Below are positions 1 to 9,900 of a DNA stretch of 64,000 nucleotides, in pieces. The stretch's first letter is position 1, and each line of letters starts with the position of its first letter. Where the stretch lies: the NCBI GenBank assembly GCA_964548855.1, contig CAZJSR010000008.1, forward strand, positions 1-64,000. The letters run 5' to 3'. The notes below the pieces were generated by a model. The model was not told where the DNA came from. It made no database searches and saw only the letters and a program-made list of their open reading frames with translations. The stretch comes from UBA3206 sp964548855. Its GTDB lineage: Bacteria > Bacillota_I > Bacilli_A > Acholeplasmatales > Anaeroplasmataceae. The position numbers were made by a program, and so were the translations under genes.

Positions 1-147
1 TGATGCAGCTACTAATCTAAAAAAATATTGTTTTACTTAAAAAGTTATCAACTATTAACTGGCTATTATATCTTTTTTATGGTAATGTACCGATAACCCA
101 AATTTAAGTGTTTTTTGGTAAAATTATATAAAAAAGGATGTTTTACT

Positions 148-555
148 ATGACTATTAAAGAATTATTATTTATGTGGCTTGAAACTTACGAAAAGGATCG
201 TGTAAAACCTCGTACTTATAGTAGGTATCAAAGTATTATTGAATTACATTTAGTACCAGAATTTGGTGATATTTCTATTAAAGATTTAAAAAGGCGAATG
301 ATTCAAGATTTTCTTTCAAAGAAGAAAAAAGATGGTAATTTACGCAGTGGTGATACAATGTCATCAGCAAGTACTAATCTTATGCTTACAGTACTTAGTA
401 TGGCATTTGAATATGCAATTGATATGGAATTATGTGAAGATAATCCTTGTTTAAGATTAAAACGAATACCTGACGATTGTAGGCAAATAGAGGCATTTAC
501 TCGTGATGAACAAAAGAAAATCGAAACCTTTATTCAAGATTCCGATGATAGATAA
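148..555 (+). pseudogene. Truncated tyrosine recombinase (integrase), N-terminal part only
   Basis: The 135-residue product matches the SAM-like core-binding domain of Tn916/phage-type tyrosine integrases (helical segment with KPRTYSRYQSIIELHLVPEFG, then a DNPC turn leading to the catalytic domain). It stops just after the linker, before any catalytic Arg, His or Tyr motif, so it cannot recombine DNA. I take the ATG at 148 because AAGGA lies upstream; an in-frame TTG at 115 is also possible. It is most simply the relic of an integrated element whose remaining cargo is the decayed region to the right. The catalytic half is not visible downstream. Confidence 0.75.
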
Positions 556-561
556 TTTCAC

Positions 562-873
562 TTACGCAACACTTTTAGTATTATTATGTGTTAGTGTTTC
601 TTTTTCTTCTTCAGTTAAAGTTGGTTCTTCGCCATCAGAAAATTCTTTCATAATGCTTTTAGAATTATAATCTTTTGAACCAATGTATTTACCAAAACCT
701 ACGAGTATATTTCCAATTTCTTCTTTTTTAAGTCCTAACATTAAGCATTCTTGAACAAAACCTTGTAAAATATTCATTATTATTTTTGCATTATCATCTT
801 CGTCACTTTTAACATAAGAAGACATTAAAGTCCCCTCTCTAGTAATTTTTAAAATTGTTTCTTTCGTTTTCAT
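562..873 (-). CDS. Small hypothetical protein
   Basis: A 103-residue, acidic, charged protein with no signal peptide or membrane segment and no family I recognise. An AAAGGA lies 11 nt before the ATG. A second ATG at codon 17 (position 825) has GAGGGG at better spacing, so the real protein may be 87 residues. It converges on the integrase relic with only 6 nt between stop codons, so it likely belongs to the same decayed element. The middle (GLKKEEIGNILVGFGKYIGS) could be helical; function unknown. Confidence 0.4.
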   Translation of the reverse strand: MKTKETILKITREGTLMSSYVKSDEDDNAKIIMNILQGFVQECLMLGLKKEEIGNILVGFGKYIGSKDYNSKSIMKEFSDGEEPTLTEEEKETLTHNNTKSVA

Positions 874-1329
874 ATTATTTAAATTCCTTTCTTTTTTTAA
901 GAGTTTTTAATCCTTTCAATAAAAACTATTACTCCCCGATACATATCGCAGATGTTACATAATCTTTTTGACATATAAAACTTATAGCTGTGCAGACTAT
1001 AAGAACAACTATACTCTAAAATATAAAATTGTATTCTGTAAAAAAACTCAGACTAACGACAATAATAATAACAATAATTAAAATAAATTTTAAAATTTCC
1101 ATTATAATAAACTCTTTTTATGTAATTTGTAATTTCATTTTAGCATAGCATTTTTCTCGAAAGCAATACTTTTGCTTTATTATAAATCGACTTTTTGTAT
1201 ATAAGGTTGATGAAAAAATTGAAGTACATAATAGGGTTTATTTTTATTGATATTAAATAATATAGATGTTTTAATAAAAAAAGATGTGAGTATTATATTG
1301 AAATTTATTTCGATAATTTTTTTATTTAG
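874..1329. other. Non-coding or decayed interval
   Basis: No convincing gene of normal size. The stretch is very AT-rich with runs of ataataata. The minus strand holds one 28-codon hydrophobic reading frame (1102 down to 1016) with a weak AAAGAG upstream; it is too short and biased in composition to call. No att site, tRNA or clear terminator was seen. Confidence 0.4.
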
Positions 1330-1356
1330 TACATATATTATACCAACTTTTTAAAT

Positions 1357-1868
1357 TTGCCTTGGATTGTTTCTATTTTAATTGCAGGCATAGATTCTGC
1401 TGCATTAATTGTTCTATTAACTTCAAGTTGCTCTAGACTTAAAGTTCAAAATGAAATGATAACGGGCTACTGGAAATATAGTAGTATTAGCAAAAATTTG
1501 GACGATGATAGTGTTCAAAATGTTAGTGCTCCAAGAATTGTTAAGATTGAAGAAATAAATGGAAAACTAAATTTCATGGATTTAAATGCGATAAAGAAAG
1601 CATACCTTTTTTGAATCTACAAAAGTTTTAATGTCTCCATTAGGTAAACAGGAAAATGATTTAGCTTATTGGTATAGGAATCATACTAATGGGAAACACG
1701 ATTTATCTTTAGAAGGAATTGTAACTTTAAAATGGATAAAAAAATTTCCAGCAGCTGCTGTAAATAAAATGAGTGTCATTATCATGTTATAGTGATAAAG
1801 GAGAGATAACGTATTTAAGAATTTCAAAAGAGGAATTTATTGCACACAAAAAATCTTCTTTTTTATAA
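1357..1868 (+). pseudogene. Frameshifted lipoprotein-like gene
   Basis: Three pieces in successive frames read as one protein. Piece one (1357-1614) has a hydrophobic stretch ending in a lipobox-like LTSSC, then GYWKYSSISKNLDDDS. Piece two (about 1607-1790) continues STKVLMSPLGKQENDLAYWY and ends at a stop. Piece three (about 1782-1868) reads DKGEITYLRISKEEFIAHKK. Each change is equivalent to one extra base, the first in a run of six T. The GYWKY start and beta-rich content resemble small lipocalin-like lipoproteins, but I do not recognise the family. Not expressed as a single intact protein unless frameshifting occurs. Confidence 0.5.
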
Positions 1869-1897
1869 ATTTAAGTGAAATGTTGGAGGTTAAAGTA

Positions 1898-2690
1898 ATG
1901 AAAGAAATAAGTGAGAGAATTAAATTAATAAGAAAGTGTTCCTATTTATCTAAAGAACAATTTGCTTTAAATATTGGTGTCACTGCTGATAAATTAGAAC
2001 AATGGGGAAAAAGATTTTATATCACCATCTGTTGAGGAAATTTTAAAAATTTCTAAAATCTATAATATATCTACTGAATTTTTGTTAAATGGAAATACAT
2101 CGGAATCTGATATACAATTTTTGAATAGAAAATTATTTAAGGATGATTTATACGATGAAATTAGAAAATGTTTTTTAACTAAGTTAGAATGTGACATTAG
2201 CGCAGAAATGTTAGATAGTATATATGATATTTCACAACTTTGTGGTGATATTTTCGCAAAAGATATTAATCTTAATGGAAAGATATTCTTTGATGTATAT
2301 GACCTATTAGATATTAATAATTTTGATATTTATTTCGATATTAAAAAGAATTTTCAAATTAAAGGTAATATTGAATTTGAAATGCTTGACCCACACAAAC
2401 ATTCCTTAGCTTTTTATGAAGAAGCGTTAAAAAACGATATTGATAATTTTGAAAATACATTTATAAATTATACAGAAGATAAAGAATTATGGAACGATGA
2501 AATTTTATTATGGATGATTAATCAAGGTGCTACATGCGTAGAATTTGTCGGAATTGAAGGTCATACCGAACACAAGTATTCGATTGATGGATGTGCAAAT
2601 GATGATACAACCTATGAGCCTGTTTACCAAGAAAATCTTGTACTTACATTTCTATTAAAAGCTGAATTAGAAAGAAGAGTAAAAAAATAG
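1898..2690 (+). pseudogene. XRE-family HTH regulator with C-terminal domain, frameshifted
   Basis: The ATG at 1898 follows GGAGG. The first 38 codons encode the start of an XRE helix-turn-helix (ISERIKLIRKCSYLSKEQFA, then LNIGVTADKLEQWG). The frame breaks in GGGGAAAAAG near 2006-2012, where one base is in excess. The continuing frame completes the HTH (SPSVEEILKISKIYNISTEF) and a C-terminal region of about 200 residues, acidic and mixed alpha/beta, that I do not recognise. Together they give about 263 residues. From the ATG at 2082 only the C-terminal region could be made. The HTH identity is firm; the C-terminal domain is unknown. Confidence 0.65.
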
Positions 2691-2729
2691 ATGTTTTTCT
2701 TAATCAATAATTAAATATAATTATGAAAT

Positions 2730-2778
2730 AAACTCTGGTAAGTATTTATGAAACATTTACAGAGTTTATTTATTTTAT
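2730..2778 (+). terminator. Probable rho-independent terminator
   Basis: AAACTCTG (2730-2737) pairs with CAGAGTTT (2760-2767), extended by a few A-T pairs, and is followed by a T-rich tail that runs into the next promoter. Confidence 0.5.
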
Positions 2779-2805
2779 TGACATATTATTAAATAGGAAT
2801 ATAAT
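2778..2805 (+). promoter_or_regulatory. Sigma-A-type promoter of the marR operon
   Basis: TTGACA at 2778-2783 and TATAAT at 2800-2805 with a 16-bp spacer. Both hexamers are perfect consensus matches, which fits a strong promoter held down by a repressor. Confidence 0.75.
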
Positions 2806-2825
2806 AGTTAATGTAGGTTAACTAT
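2804..2825 (+). promoter_or_regulatory. Inverted-repeat operator, likely MarR autoregulation
   Basis: ATAGTTAA (2804-2811) and TTAACTAT (2818-2825) are perfect 8-bp inverted arms with a 6-bp centre. The left arm touches the -10 box, so a bound dimer would cover the start point. Position and size fit autorepression by the MarR-type gene that begins 12 bp later. Confidence 0.6.
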
Positions 2826-2836
2826 ATGGAGGAAAT

Positions 2837-3250
2837 ATGGATAAATATTTAAACGCAAACATAGTTTTTTCTAAATTTTCAAGATCATATATGGAACAAA
2901 AAAAGGATTTGCCAATTAGACCTAGTGAAATGGGAGTTTTAAATATAATAACTAAAAGAGATGGTCTATATACTCCTATAATGATTGCGAAATTATTAGA
3001 AGTAACAAAAGTTATGGTTACAAAACATATAATATCGTTAGAAAAAAAAGGATATATACTTAGAAAGTATCTTGAAAATGACAAAAGAAGTTTTTATGTT
3101 ATACCAACAGAAAAAGCTCAACAGTTAGTCTTACAAACAGAGAAAGATTTAAACTTAAAACTTAAGAAAGTTGAATCAAAATTAGGCTCTGATAAATTTG
3201 ATGAACTATTAGAATTATTAGAATTAACTAGACATTGTATCGAGGAATAA
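2837..3250 (+). CDS. MarR-family transcriptional regulator
   Basis: A 137-residue winged-helix regulator of usual MarR length. The core is LPIRPSEMGVLNIITKRDG (helices 2-3), TPIMIAKLLEVTKVMVTKHI (recognition helix) and the wing GYILRKYLENDKRSFYVIPT, with N- and C-terminal dimerisation helices. GGAGG lies 6 nt before the ATG. It opens a four-gene operon with 3, 9 and 7 nt between genes, so it likely controls the two DUF5131 proteins and the flavin-type protein, and itself through the inverted repeat in its leader. MarR proteins often sense oxidants, electrophiles or phenolic ligands; the ligand here is not evident. Confidence 0.88.
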   Translation: MDKYLNANIVFSKFSRSYMEQKKDLPIRPSEMGVLNIITKRDGLYTPIMIAKLLEVTKVMVTKHIISLEKKGYILRKYLENDKRSFYVIPTEKAQQLVLQTEKDLNLKLKKVESKLGSDKFDELLELLELTRHCIEE

Positions 3251-3253
3251 ATT

Positions 3254-3991
3254 ATGAATAGAAACGACAGAACATGGAATCCATGGCATGGATGTCATAA
3301 ATATAGTGAAGGATGTAAAAATTGTTTTATGTTTTTTCTTGATGAAAAAAGAGGTGTTACGCCGAATGTTATATCAAAAAATAAAACAAATTGGGATTTG
3401 CCACTGAAAAAAGATAGACAAGGTAATTATAAAGTTAAATCAAATGAATTTGTAAGAGTATGCATGGCATCTGATTTCTTTTTAGAAGATGCTGATATAT
3501 GGCGAGATGATGCATGGGATATTATAAGGAAAAGACCAGATGTTAAATTCTCTTTGTTAACAAAAAGAGCAGATAGGATTAAATCATGCTTACCAAATGA
3601 TTGGAATGATGGGTGGGATAATATATATATCGCAGTATCATGTGAAAATCAGAAAAGGGCGGATGAAAGAATACCTTATTTATTAGATTTAAAAGCTAAA
3701 CATTTATGGGTAAGCCTAAAGCCTTTTATAGGAGAAATCACATTAGAAAAATATCTTAAAACAGGCAGAATAGAAACTGTTCTTTGCGGTGGAGAAAATT
3801 ATGCTGGGGAAAGACCACTCCATTATGAATGGGTAAAAAAAGTATATGATGAATGTATTAAATATAATGTTGAATTTATATTTGGACAAACTGGAAATAC
3901 ATTCATTAAAGACGGTAAAGTCTATCATATAAAAGATACAAATACTCAAATAGAACAAGCACTTCGTTCAGGATTGCAAAATAGAAAATAA
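3254..3991 (+). CDS. DUF5131 (phage Gp37/Gp68-like) protein, copy 1
   Basis: 245 residues with the family signature WNPWHGC, then a three-cysteine cluster C-x6-C-x2-C (CHKYSEGCKNC, about residues 14-24) that could hold an iron-sulfur cluster in the manner of radical-SAM enzymes. Later family motifs are present: MASDFFLEDADIWRDD, LLTKRADRI, VSCENQKRADERI, a CGGE motif (GGESG in relatives) and FIFGQTG near the end. The reaction of this family is not established; radical-SAM chemistry is an inference from the cysteines. It starts 3 nt after marR and is one of two paralogues flanking a PNPOx-type gene. Confidence 0.8.
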   Translation: MNRNDRTWNPWHGCHKYSEGCKNCFMFFLDEKRGVTPNVISKNKTNWDLPLKKDRQGNYKVKSNEFVRVCMASDFFLEDADIWRDDAWDIIRKRPDVKFSLLTKRADRIKSCLPNDWNDGWDNIYIAVSCENQKRADERIPYLLDLKAKHLWVSLKPFIGEITLEKYLKTGRIETVLCGGENYAGERPLHYEWVKKVYDECIKYNVEFIFGQTGNTFIKDGKVYHIKDTNTQIEQALRSGLQNRK

Positions 3992-4000
3992 GGTGAAAAT

Positions 4001-4414
4001 ATGACAAGAGAAGAAATAATAGAATTTATAAAAACAAAGAAGACATCTATATTATCATCAGTGGATGAAGATGGTTTTCCTTGGAGCAGAGCTTTGATTC
4101 AACCAAGACTTATTGAGGGAAGTACTTTGTATTTTGCCACATATACTTCGTCTAATAAAGTAAAACATTATAAAAATAATGAAAAAGCAAGTATATATTT
4201 TTTTGAAAAAGGTAAAAATTTCCAAGGTGTAATGATTAAAGGAACTATGGAAATTATAACTGATAAAGAAATTAAAGAAAAATTATGGATTCCATTTTAT
4301 TATAAGTTTTATAAAAAAGGAGTAAATGATCCAGAATACTGCATATTAAAGTTTGAGTCAATTGAAGCACAGTGGTTTAGTAATTTTAAAACAGAAGTAG
4401 TTATGATGAGGTGA
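4001..4414 (+). CDS. Pyridoxamine 5'-phosphate oxidase-like flavoprotein
   Basis: 137 residues with the split-barrel pattern of small PNPOx-like/general stress 26 proteins: an N-terminal helix, TSILSSVDEDGFPWSRAL (first strands), then TLYFATYTSSNKVKHYKNN, which usually contacts the FMN phosphate, and ASIYFFEKG. Most such proteins bind FMN, F420 or heme and reduce small molecules; true pyridoxal synthesis is unlikely at this size. It lies between the two DUF5131 genes (9 and 7 nt gaps), which suggests it supplies or receives electrons in the same pathway. Substrate unknown. Confidence 0.8.
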   Translation: MTREEIIEFIKTKKTSILSSVDEDGFPWSRALIQPRLIEGSTLYFATYTSSNKVKHYKNNEKASIYFFEKGKNFQGVMIKGTMEIITDKEIKEKLWIPFYYKFYKKGVNDPEYCILKFESIEAQWFSNFKTEVVMMR

Positions 4415-4421
4415 AATACAT

Positions 4422-5162
4422 ATGCAAAATAAAGATATAGAAAAAGCAATTCCATGGAATCCATGGCATGGATGTAAAAAAGCAAGTCCAGGATGTAAAA
4501 ACTGTTTTGTTTTTAAAATGGATAAAAGATATGGAAGAGATACAAATATAATTACCAAAGGTAAAACAACATATGAATTAAAAGATTCAGATGTTCCAAA
4601 AGGGTCTTTAATAAAACTATGTTTTTCATCGGATTTCTTTTTAGAAGAAGCAGATATGTGGAGAGATGGATGTTGGGATTTTATTAGAAGAAGAAATGAT
4701 TGTATTTTTGTTATGACAACAAAAAGACCTGAGCGTATAAAAAAATGTGTTCCAGAAGACTGGGGTGATGGTTGGGAACATGTTCATATCAGTGTATCAA
4801 TTGAAAATCAAGAAATGGCTGATATTAGATTAAAAGCATTTTTAGAAGCTCCTGTAAAACATAGAGAAGTATTTTGTTCTCCATTAATCGGAGAAATTAA
4901 GTTAGGACCATATTTGGATACTGGTTTAATTAAATGTGTTAATGTAGGTGGAGAATTTGCACCGAAGGCTGATGTAAGACCTACAATGTATGAATGGGTT
5001 TTAAGTCTTTATCAAGAAGCAAAAGAGAGAAATCTTGAATTTTATTTCCATCAAAGTGGCTCTATGTTAATAAAAAATGGCGAAAATATAGGAAAATGGA
5101 ACCTAAATGATCAAATTAAAAGAGCTGAAGAAGTTCAACATGAATTAGAAAATAATTATTAA
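4422..5162 (+). CDS. DUF5131 (phage Gp37/Gp68-like) protein, copy 2
   Basis: 246 residues, a clear paralogue of the protein encoded at 3254. It keeps IPWNPWHGCKKASPGCKNC, with the same C-x6-C-x2-C cluster, CFSSDFFLEEADMWRDG, TTKRPERIKKC, VSIENQEMADIRL, VGGEFAPKADVRP and FYFHQSG near the end. Divergence between copies is large, so this is not a recent duplication and the two may have different substrates or form a heterodimer. It is last in the marR operon and is followed by a terminator hairpin. Confidence 0.8.
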   Translation: MQNKDIEKAIPWNPWHGCKKASPGCKNCFVFKMDKRYGRDTNIITKGKTTYELKDSDVPKGSLIKLCFSSDFFLEEADMWRDGCWDFIRRRNDCIFVMTTKRPERIKKCVPEDWGDGWEHVHISVSIENQEMADIRLKAFLEAPVKHREVFCSPLIGEIKLGPYLDTGLIKCVNVGGEFAPKADVRPTMYEWVLSLYQEAKERNLEFYFHQSGSMLIKNGENIGKWNLNDQIKRAEEVQHELENNY

Positions 5163-5170
5163 AATCAAGG

Positions 5171-5214
5171 TATGAATAAATATAATTCATGTGTTTATTC
5201 ATATCTTTTTTTAT
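5171..5214 (+). terminator. Rho-independent terminator of the marR/DUF5131 operon
   Basis: TATGAATAAA (5171-5180) pairs with TTTATTCATA (5194-5203), followed by a T-rich tract. Confidence 0.75.
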
Positions 5215-5275
5215 TTTTATTCTATGAAAAAAAACTTAATTTTTGTAATTTATTGAATTCTTATATCTAAATATA

Positions 5276-5303
5276 TTGAATTTTTTTTTTAATAAGATAT
5301 AAT
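5276..5303 (+). promoter_or_regulatory. Probable promoter of the 5382 lipoprotein
   Basis: TTGAAT (5276-5281) and TATAAT (5298-5303) with a 16-bp, T-rich spacer. Confidence 0.5.
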
Positions 5304-5381
5304 AAAATTATATAGATTGTGTTTTTTGTAGAAAGATGTATTTTATATAAGAAAATACTTAAGAAACGAGGAGAAAAGACT

Positions 5382-6773
5382 ATGAAAAAGATTCTAAGAA
5401 GAATGAGTATGTTAGCACTTCTTGCTATACCTCTTGTTACTTTATCAAGTTGTGGTTTTGAAGAAGGTGCACCTTTTGAAAAAAAGAATATAGATTTAAC
5501 TAATTTAGTTTTTAAAGATTCAGTAGAAAAATTCACAAATCAAACAATTAATTTCTATCCACAATATGCAGTTAATGGAAATAGTCAAACACTAAGAGCT
5601 GACTTAATACCAGGACTTGTGGGAATTGATTTTTCTATATATATGGATAATGAAAAAGTTGCTGAAATGAAAACTCAAGGAGAATACGAATGTGTTTTGA
5701 AATTTGAAGTAAATGAAACACTTTATAATCCTGTAGAAGAAAAGAGAGTAACTGTTAAGGTTTGTAAGGATGTTGACTTAAATGGAATTAAGTTAGAAGA
5801 CGGAAGTGCATCTATTGAGTCTGGTAAGGTTGCGGATGCAGTTTTAGTTAAAGATAAAGATGGAAAAATTATAAATAGTAGTAATCTTCCTGAAGGTGTT
5901 AAGAGTGTATCTTATCTTTATGAAGGAACTAATGGAACATCTTATGAATCTTCAAATAGTGTACCAAAAGCAGTTGGTGAGTATACAGTTACACCTCAAT
6001 TTGAATATAAAACTGGATATTATGAATTTGATTCAGCTGATGCTGAATTAGAAGCAAAATTAACAGTACAAACTGACATTGATATGTCAGGCGTTGTTAC
6101 TAAGGATATAATCGCTAAAGCTGGAAATAGTGTAGCGTTTGCTGCAACAGGGCTTCCAAGTGGTGTAAGCGCAACATATAAAGTTAATGGAGTAACAAAA
6201 GAAAATCCTACATTTAATGAAGCAGGAGCTTATAAGATTGTTACATCATTTACATCAACAACACCATTTGCTGCACCTATCCAAGATAGAGTTTCATGGG
6301 CATATATTTATGATAATGATAATAAATTAGATCCAACTTTATTTGAAAAAGAATACGATGATGTAGATAAAGATGGAAAACCAGATGATATTGCTTTAGA
6401 AAAAATTGAAATTGGTAACTTCACTTTAAATAATATTGAATTATTCAAGTTAACTAGTCAAAAAAGTTCTGAAGATAATGTTACATTCTTAAAAGATAAA
6501 TCTTATGTAAAATTATCAAATACAGGAAGCATTAAAGTAACAACTAATGCAGATGCAAAGAAGATTGTTATGTATATTTCTTCAGCTTCAAGTAAGATAA
6601 CTAGTGAAAATAATGAAATAAAGATTAATAATAATGTTGTAAAAGTTGAATCTACTACTGTCGGAGCAAGTGGATCTATTGTAAAATTAGAATATGATGC
6701 ATCAACACAAGGTGTATACGAAATTAAAGTAGATAATACATATAAGATTTACAGTATTGAAATTACAGACTAA
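5382..6773 (+). CDS. Secreted lipoprotein with Ig-like beta domains
   Basis: 463 residues from the ATG at 5382, chosen over an earlier in-frame codon because GAGGAG precedes it and it begins a classic lipoprotein signal (MKKILRR, hydrophobic core, lipobox LSSC, Cys near residue 25). The mature part is a string of beta-sandwich-like repeats: two or three segments resemble each other around GVKSVSYLYEGTNGT and GVSATYKVNGVTKENPT, ending in a domain with TGSIKVTTNADAKKIVMYIS. No catalytic motif was seen. It is likely a surface-anchored binding or scaffold lipoprotein. Flanking terminators make it a single-gene unit beside the pectin esterase. Confidence 0.7.
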   Translation: MKKILRRMSMLALLAIPLVTLSSCGFEEGAPFEKKNIDLTNLVFKDSVEKFTNQTINFYPQYAVNGNSQTLRADLIPGLVGIDFSIYMDNEKVAEMKTQGEYECVLKFEVNETLYNPVEEKRVTVKVCKDVDLNGIKLEDGSASIESGKVADAVLVKDKDGKIINSSNLPEGVKSVSYLYEGTNGTSYESSNSVPKAVGEYTVTPQFEYKTGYYEFDSADAELEAKLTVQTDIDMSGVVTKDIIAKAGNSVAFAATGLPSGVSATYKVNGVTKENPTFNEAGAYKIVTSFTSTTPFAAPIQDRVSWAYIYDNDNKLDPTLFEKEYDDVDKDGKPDDIALEKIEIGNFTLNNIELFKLTSQKSSEDNVTFLKDKSYVKLSNTGSIKVTTNADAKKIVMYISSASSKITSENNEIKINNNVVKVESTTVGASGSIVKLEYDASTQGVYEIKVDNTYKIYSIEITD

Positions 6774-6784
6774 TAAAATATAGA

Positions 6785-6819
6785 AAATACAGAAATTAAT
6801 TGATTTCTGTATTTTTTTT
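6785..6819 (+). terminator. Rho-independent terminator
   Basis: AAATACAGAAAT (6785-6796) pairs perfectly with ATTTCTGTATTT (6803-6814), followed by eight T. Confidence 0.88.
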
Positions 6820-6877
6820 GGCTTTACTATGCGAAAATTGGCGAATTTATTTTTCATAAAAAAAACTATATTTTTTT

Positions 6878-6914
6878 AGAAAACGCTTGCAAAAAACTAT
6901 TTTTAATGTATAAT
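6878..6914 (+). promoter_or_regulatory. Promoter overlapped by a cre-like CcpA site
   Basis: TTGCAA (6887-6892) and TATAAT (6909-6914) with a 16-bp spacer. AGAAAACGCTTGCA (6878-6891) differs at one position from the cre-like form TGAAAACGCTTGCA and covers the -35 box. A bound CcpA-type repressor would block initiation, giving glucose repression of the pectin esterase gene downstream. Confidence 0.55.
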
Positions 6915-6960
6915 GTGATTATATATCGTATAAATTACGAAAAAGGAGAAAAGAAATAGA

Positions 6961-9900
6961 ATGAAAAAAAGAAAATTTAAAAGCGTGTTTGCTTTACCGT
7001 TATCAATCGCTGTTGCGCTTGCTGTAACAGGATGTAAAGACAAAGAAACTGGTAACAATCAAGAAGAACCTTCTCAAACTGTTGAGTATACTGTAGAGTT
7101 CGTAACTAATGGCGGATCTGCAATTAACTCAAAAGTGGTTTCATCTGGATCAAAGGTTTCAAAACCAACAGATCCTACTAAAGAAGGATTTGAATTTAAA
7201 GGATGGTATACTGATGAAGCTTGTACAAAAACATTTAGTTTTGATTCAGCAATTACTGCCAATGTAAAAGTATATGCTAAATGGGAAGCTAAAACTCCAA
7301 CAAATACAAATGAAGATTATATTCAATATGTAGATGTTATTGATCTTGGTAAACCTGCTGGAAAAACTGAAGAAGATATTAAAGTTAAAGGATTTACAAT
7401 TGAAGCAGGAGTTGAATTTAGAGGTGGACGTGCTAAAAATTGGACTAAAACTACTTATGAAGACACTGAATTAGCAAATTGTGATAAATATACTTCAACT
7501 TCAGGTGAATCAACATTAGCATTTAAGGATTCATTTAAGATTACTAATACTGCAGGTATTTCATTTAAAGCAAATGGTACAGGTTATGTAAGTGTTTATG
7601 CTCATAATGGTTCAGAAAGTGCTCCTAAATATGTAGAAATAACTGTTAAGAATTTAACAGATGAAACTGAAACAATATATAAAATTCCAGGAAAAGAAGA
7701 ATACAATAGCCCAGTTGCACAACTTTCATTTGATGTAGAAGATGGAAAAGAATATCAAATATTAAGAACTGCAAATAGTGGTACTGTTGACGTATATGCA
7801 TTTGAAATTAAGACAACTGTTGAATATTCAGAAGTTGTTGGATGTGAAATTGATATGAAGGGAACTGAAGAATTCTTCGAAGGTCAAGTATTTAATACTG
7901 AAGGATTATCAGTTGTTTCAAAGAAGGAATCTGGAGCTACAACTCCTCTAGAAAGTAATGAATTTACTGTTACAGTATTAAATTCACAAAATCAAACAAT
8001 TGATACTACTAAGGGATTTACTGCACCAGGAACTTACACAGTTTCTGTTAAATATCAAGAATTTGAAGCAAAGACATATTCAATTACTGTTTATGCATTT
8101 GATAGCGTTGAATTAGGACATAATGTTACTATTCAAGGAAAAAGTGATGGATTTAATGGAACATACATTAATCATGCAGTCCAACAAGTATATAAAGTAG
8201 GAGATACTTTAGATAAAGATGGTTTATCAATCCATTTAGTAGCTCCTGAAAATGCATTTGATTATATGTTAGCTCTAAATGATTCAGCAATTACATTCTC
8301 AGATGTAGATATGACTACTGCAGGAGAAAAAGAAGTTACTGTAACTGTAACATTAAATGGAATTTCTAAATCTGATACTTATAAGATTTATGTAGTAGAT
8401 ACTACTGCATGTAAAGATACAGAAGGAAATTTAAACGTTACTGTTAATCCAACATTTGATGGAGTTGTAGGTGCAAAATCTACTGTAAATGGTGTTGAAT
8501 GTAATACATTTAAGACAATCCAACAAGCATTAGATTTCATTGGATTCCAAGATGATATTGATGGTGTATTTAAGAATATTTATGTTCAAGAAGGAACATA
8601 TAAAGAAAAACTTGAAATTACAATTCCAGGAACTAGATTAATTGGGGCTGGAAAAGATAAGACAATTATTGAATGGGATTCAGTATACGGAATTGCCGAT
8701 GAAGGTGGATTTGCTCAAGTTACTGATTCTACACAAACTGTTGCCGTACGTCGTAGTGCAACAAATGTAACAATAAAGGGAATTACAATTTCAAATTACT
8801 ATAACCATATTGATAAATATGAAAATGTATATAAAGATAATGGAGAACGTGGTCTTGCTTTATTAGTTCAAGCTGATATGTTCATAATGGAAGATGGAGA
8901 ATTACTTGGATGGCAAGATACTCTTGAAACATTCACAGGACGTCAATTATTCAAGAATGTACATATTACAGGATGTGTAGACTTCATTTTTGGTACAAAT
9001 AGTACAACATTATTTGATAATTGTGAAATTGAAGCATTATTAACTAAGAAGTCAAATCAAGCTGATAATAAGATCGGTGCATATGTTACAGCATATAAAG
9101 GAGACAATGGAAAAGGTGAAACTATTACATATGGAGCTATATTCAACGAATGTAACTTCACAACATCAGATGATTTTATTGGTGGTGTAGCTATAGCTCG
9201 TCCTTGGGCTGCAAATTCTAATGTTACAATAATTAATTCTACATTTGGTGATAAATATGTAGTAGAAGAATCTAAGGCTATCTCTAATGGATTATTAAAA
9301 GATGTAAATGTTGACACATTAAAGATTAAGTTAGCTGGAAATAAATTTGCTTCAAGTGGTGAGGATTTCGTATTAACAGATGATTTAGCAAACCTTAATA
9401 CTGTGCTAGAAGCAGATAAGGTTCAAGATTATACAGATTATACTAAGATTTTTGCTAAGACAAATGGAAATGTTACATTTGATGCAGACTGGGATCCAAA
9501 TAGTTCTAAAGTTGTTGTAGATGAAAAGATTTATTATAACTTTGATGGTGTAGATAACGCTACAGGTACTAACTATAAGGCTGAAACAGGAGAACTTAAT
9601 GGTACAACTGGAACTGTAGGAGATCTTGCAATTGATGCGACAAATGGAAAATTCTCACCTCGTGCAGGAGATGTTCAATTTAATAAAGGTACAAAGATTA
9701 CATTTAATGTTAAAGCAGGAAGTTCAGTATATGTTAAATCATATTATGGATATGTTATTTTAAATGGTATTGGATTAGGAAATAAGGAACAAACTTTATA
9801 TTTCGCAGTTGATACTGAAGTAGTATTAGAAACTAGTCAAAATGAATATCTATATAAATTAGTAATTGATCCAAAAGCAGAAGCTTCTGAATTAGTTTTA

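Noticed and set aside
1016..1102. 28-codon hydrophobic frame on the minus strand, like a small membrane toxin
   Set aside because: Composition (runs of Ile/Val/Leu) is expected by chance from ataataata sequence, the ribosome site is weak and no antitoxin RNA or partner is seen.
3254..5162. Calling the two DUF5131 genes phage structural genes from the Gp37/Gp68 label
   Set aside because: No phage genes surround them, and the Cys cluster and MarR/PNPOx context fit an enzyme better; the label reflects where the family was first noticed.
9057..9317. Minus-strand frame inside the pectin esterase gene
   Set aside because: It lies opposite the conserved CE8 domain and has no start signals; the sense strand clearly codes.
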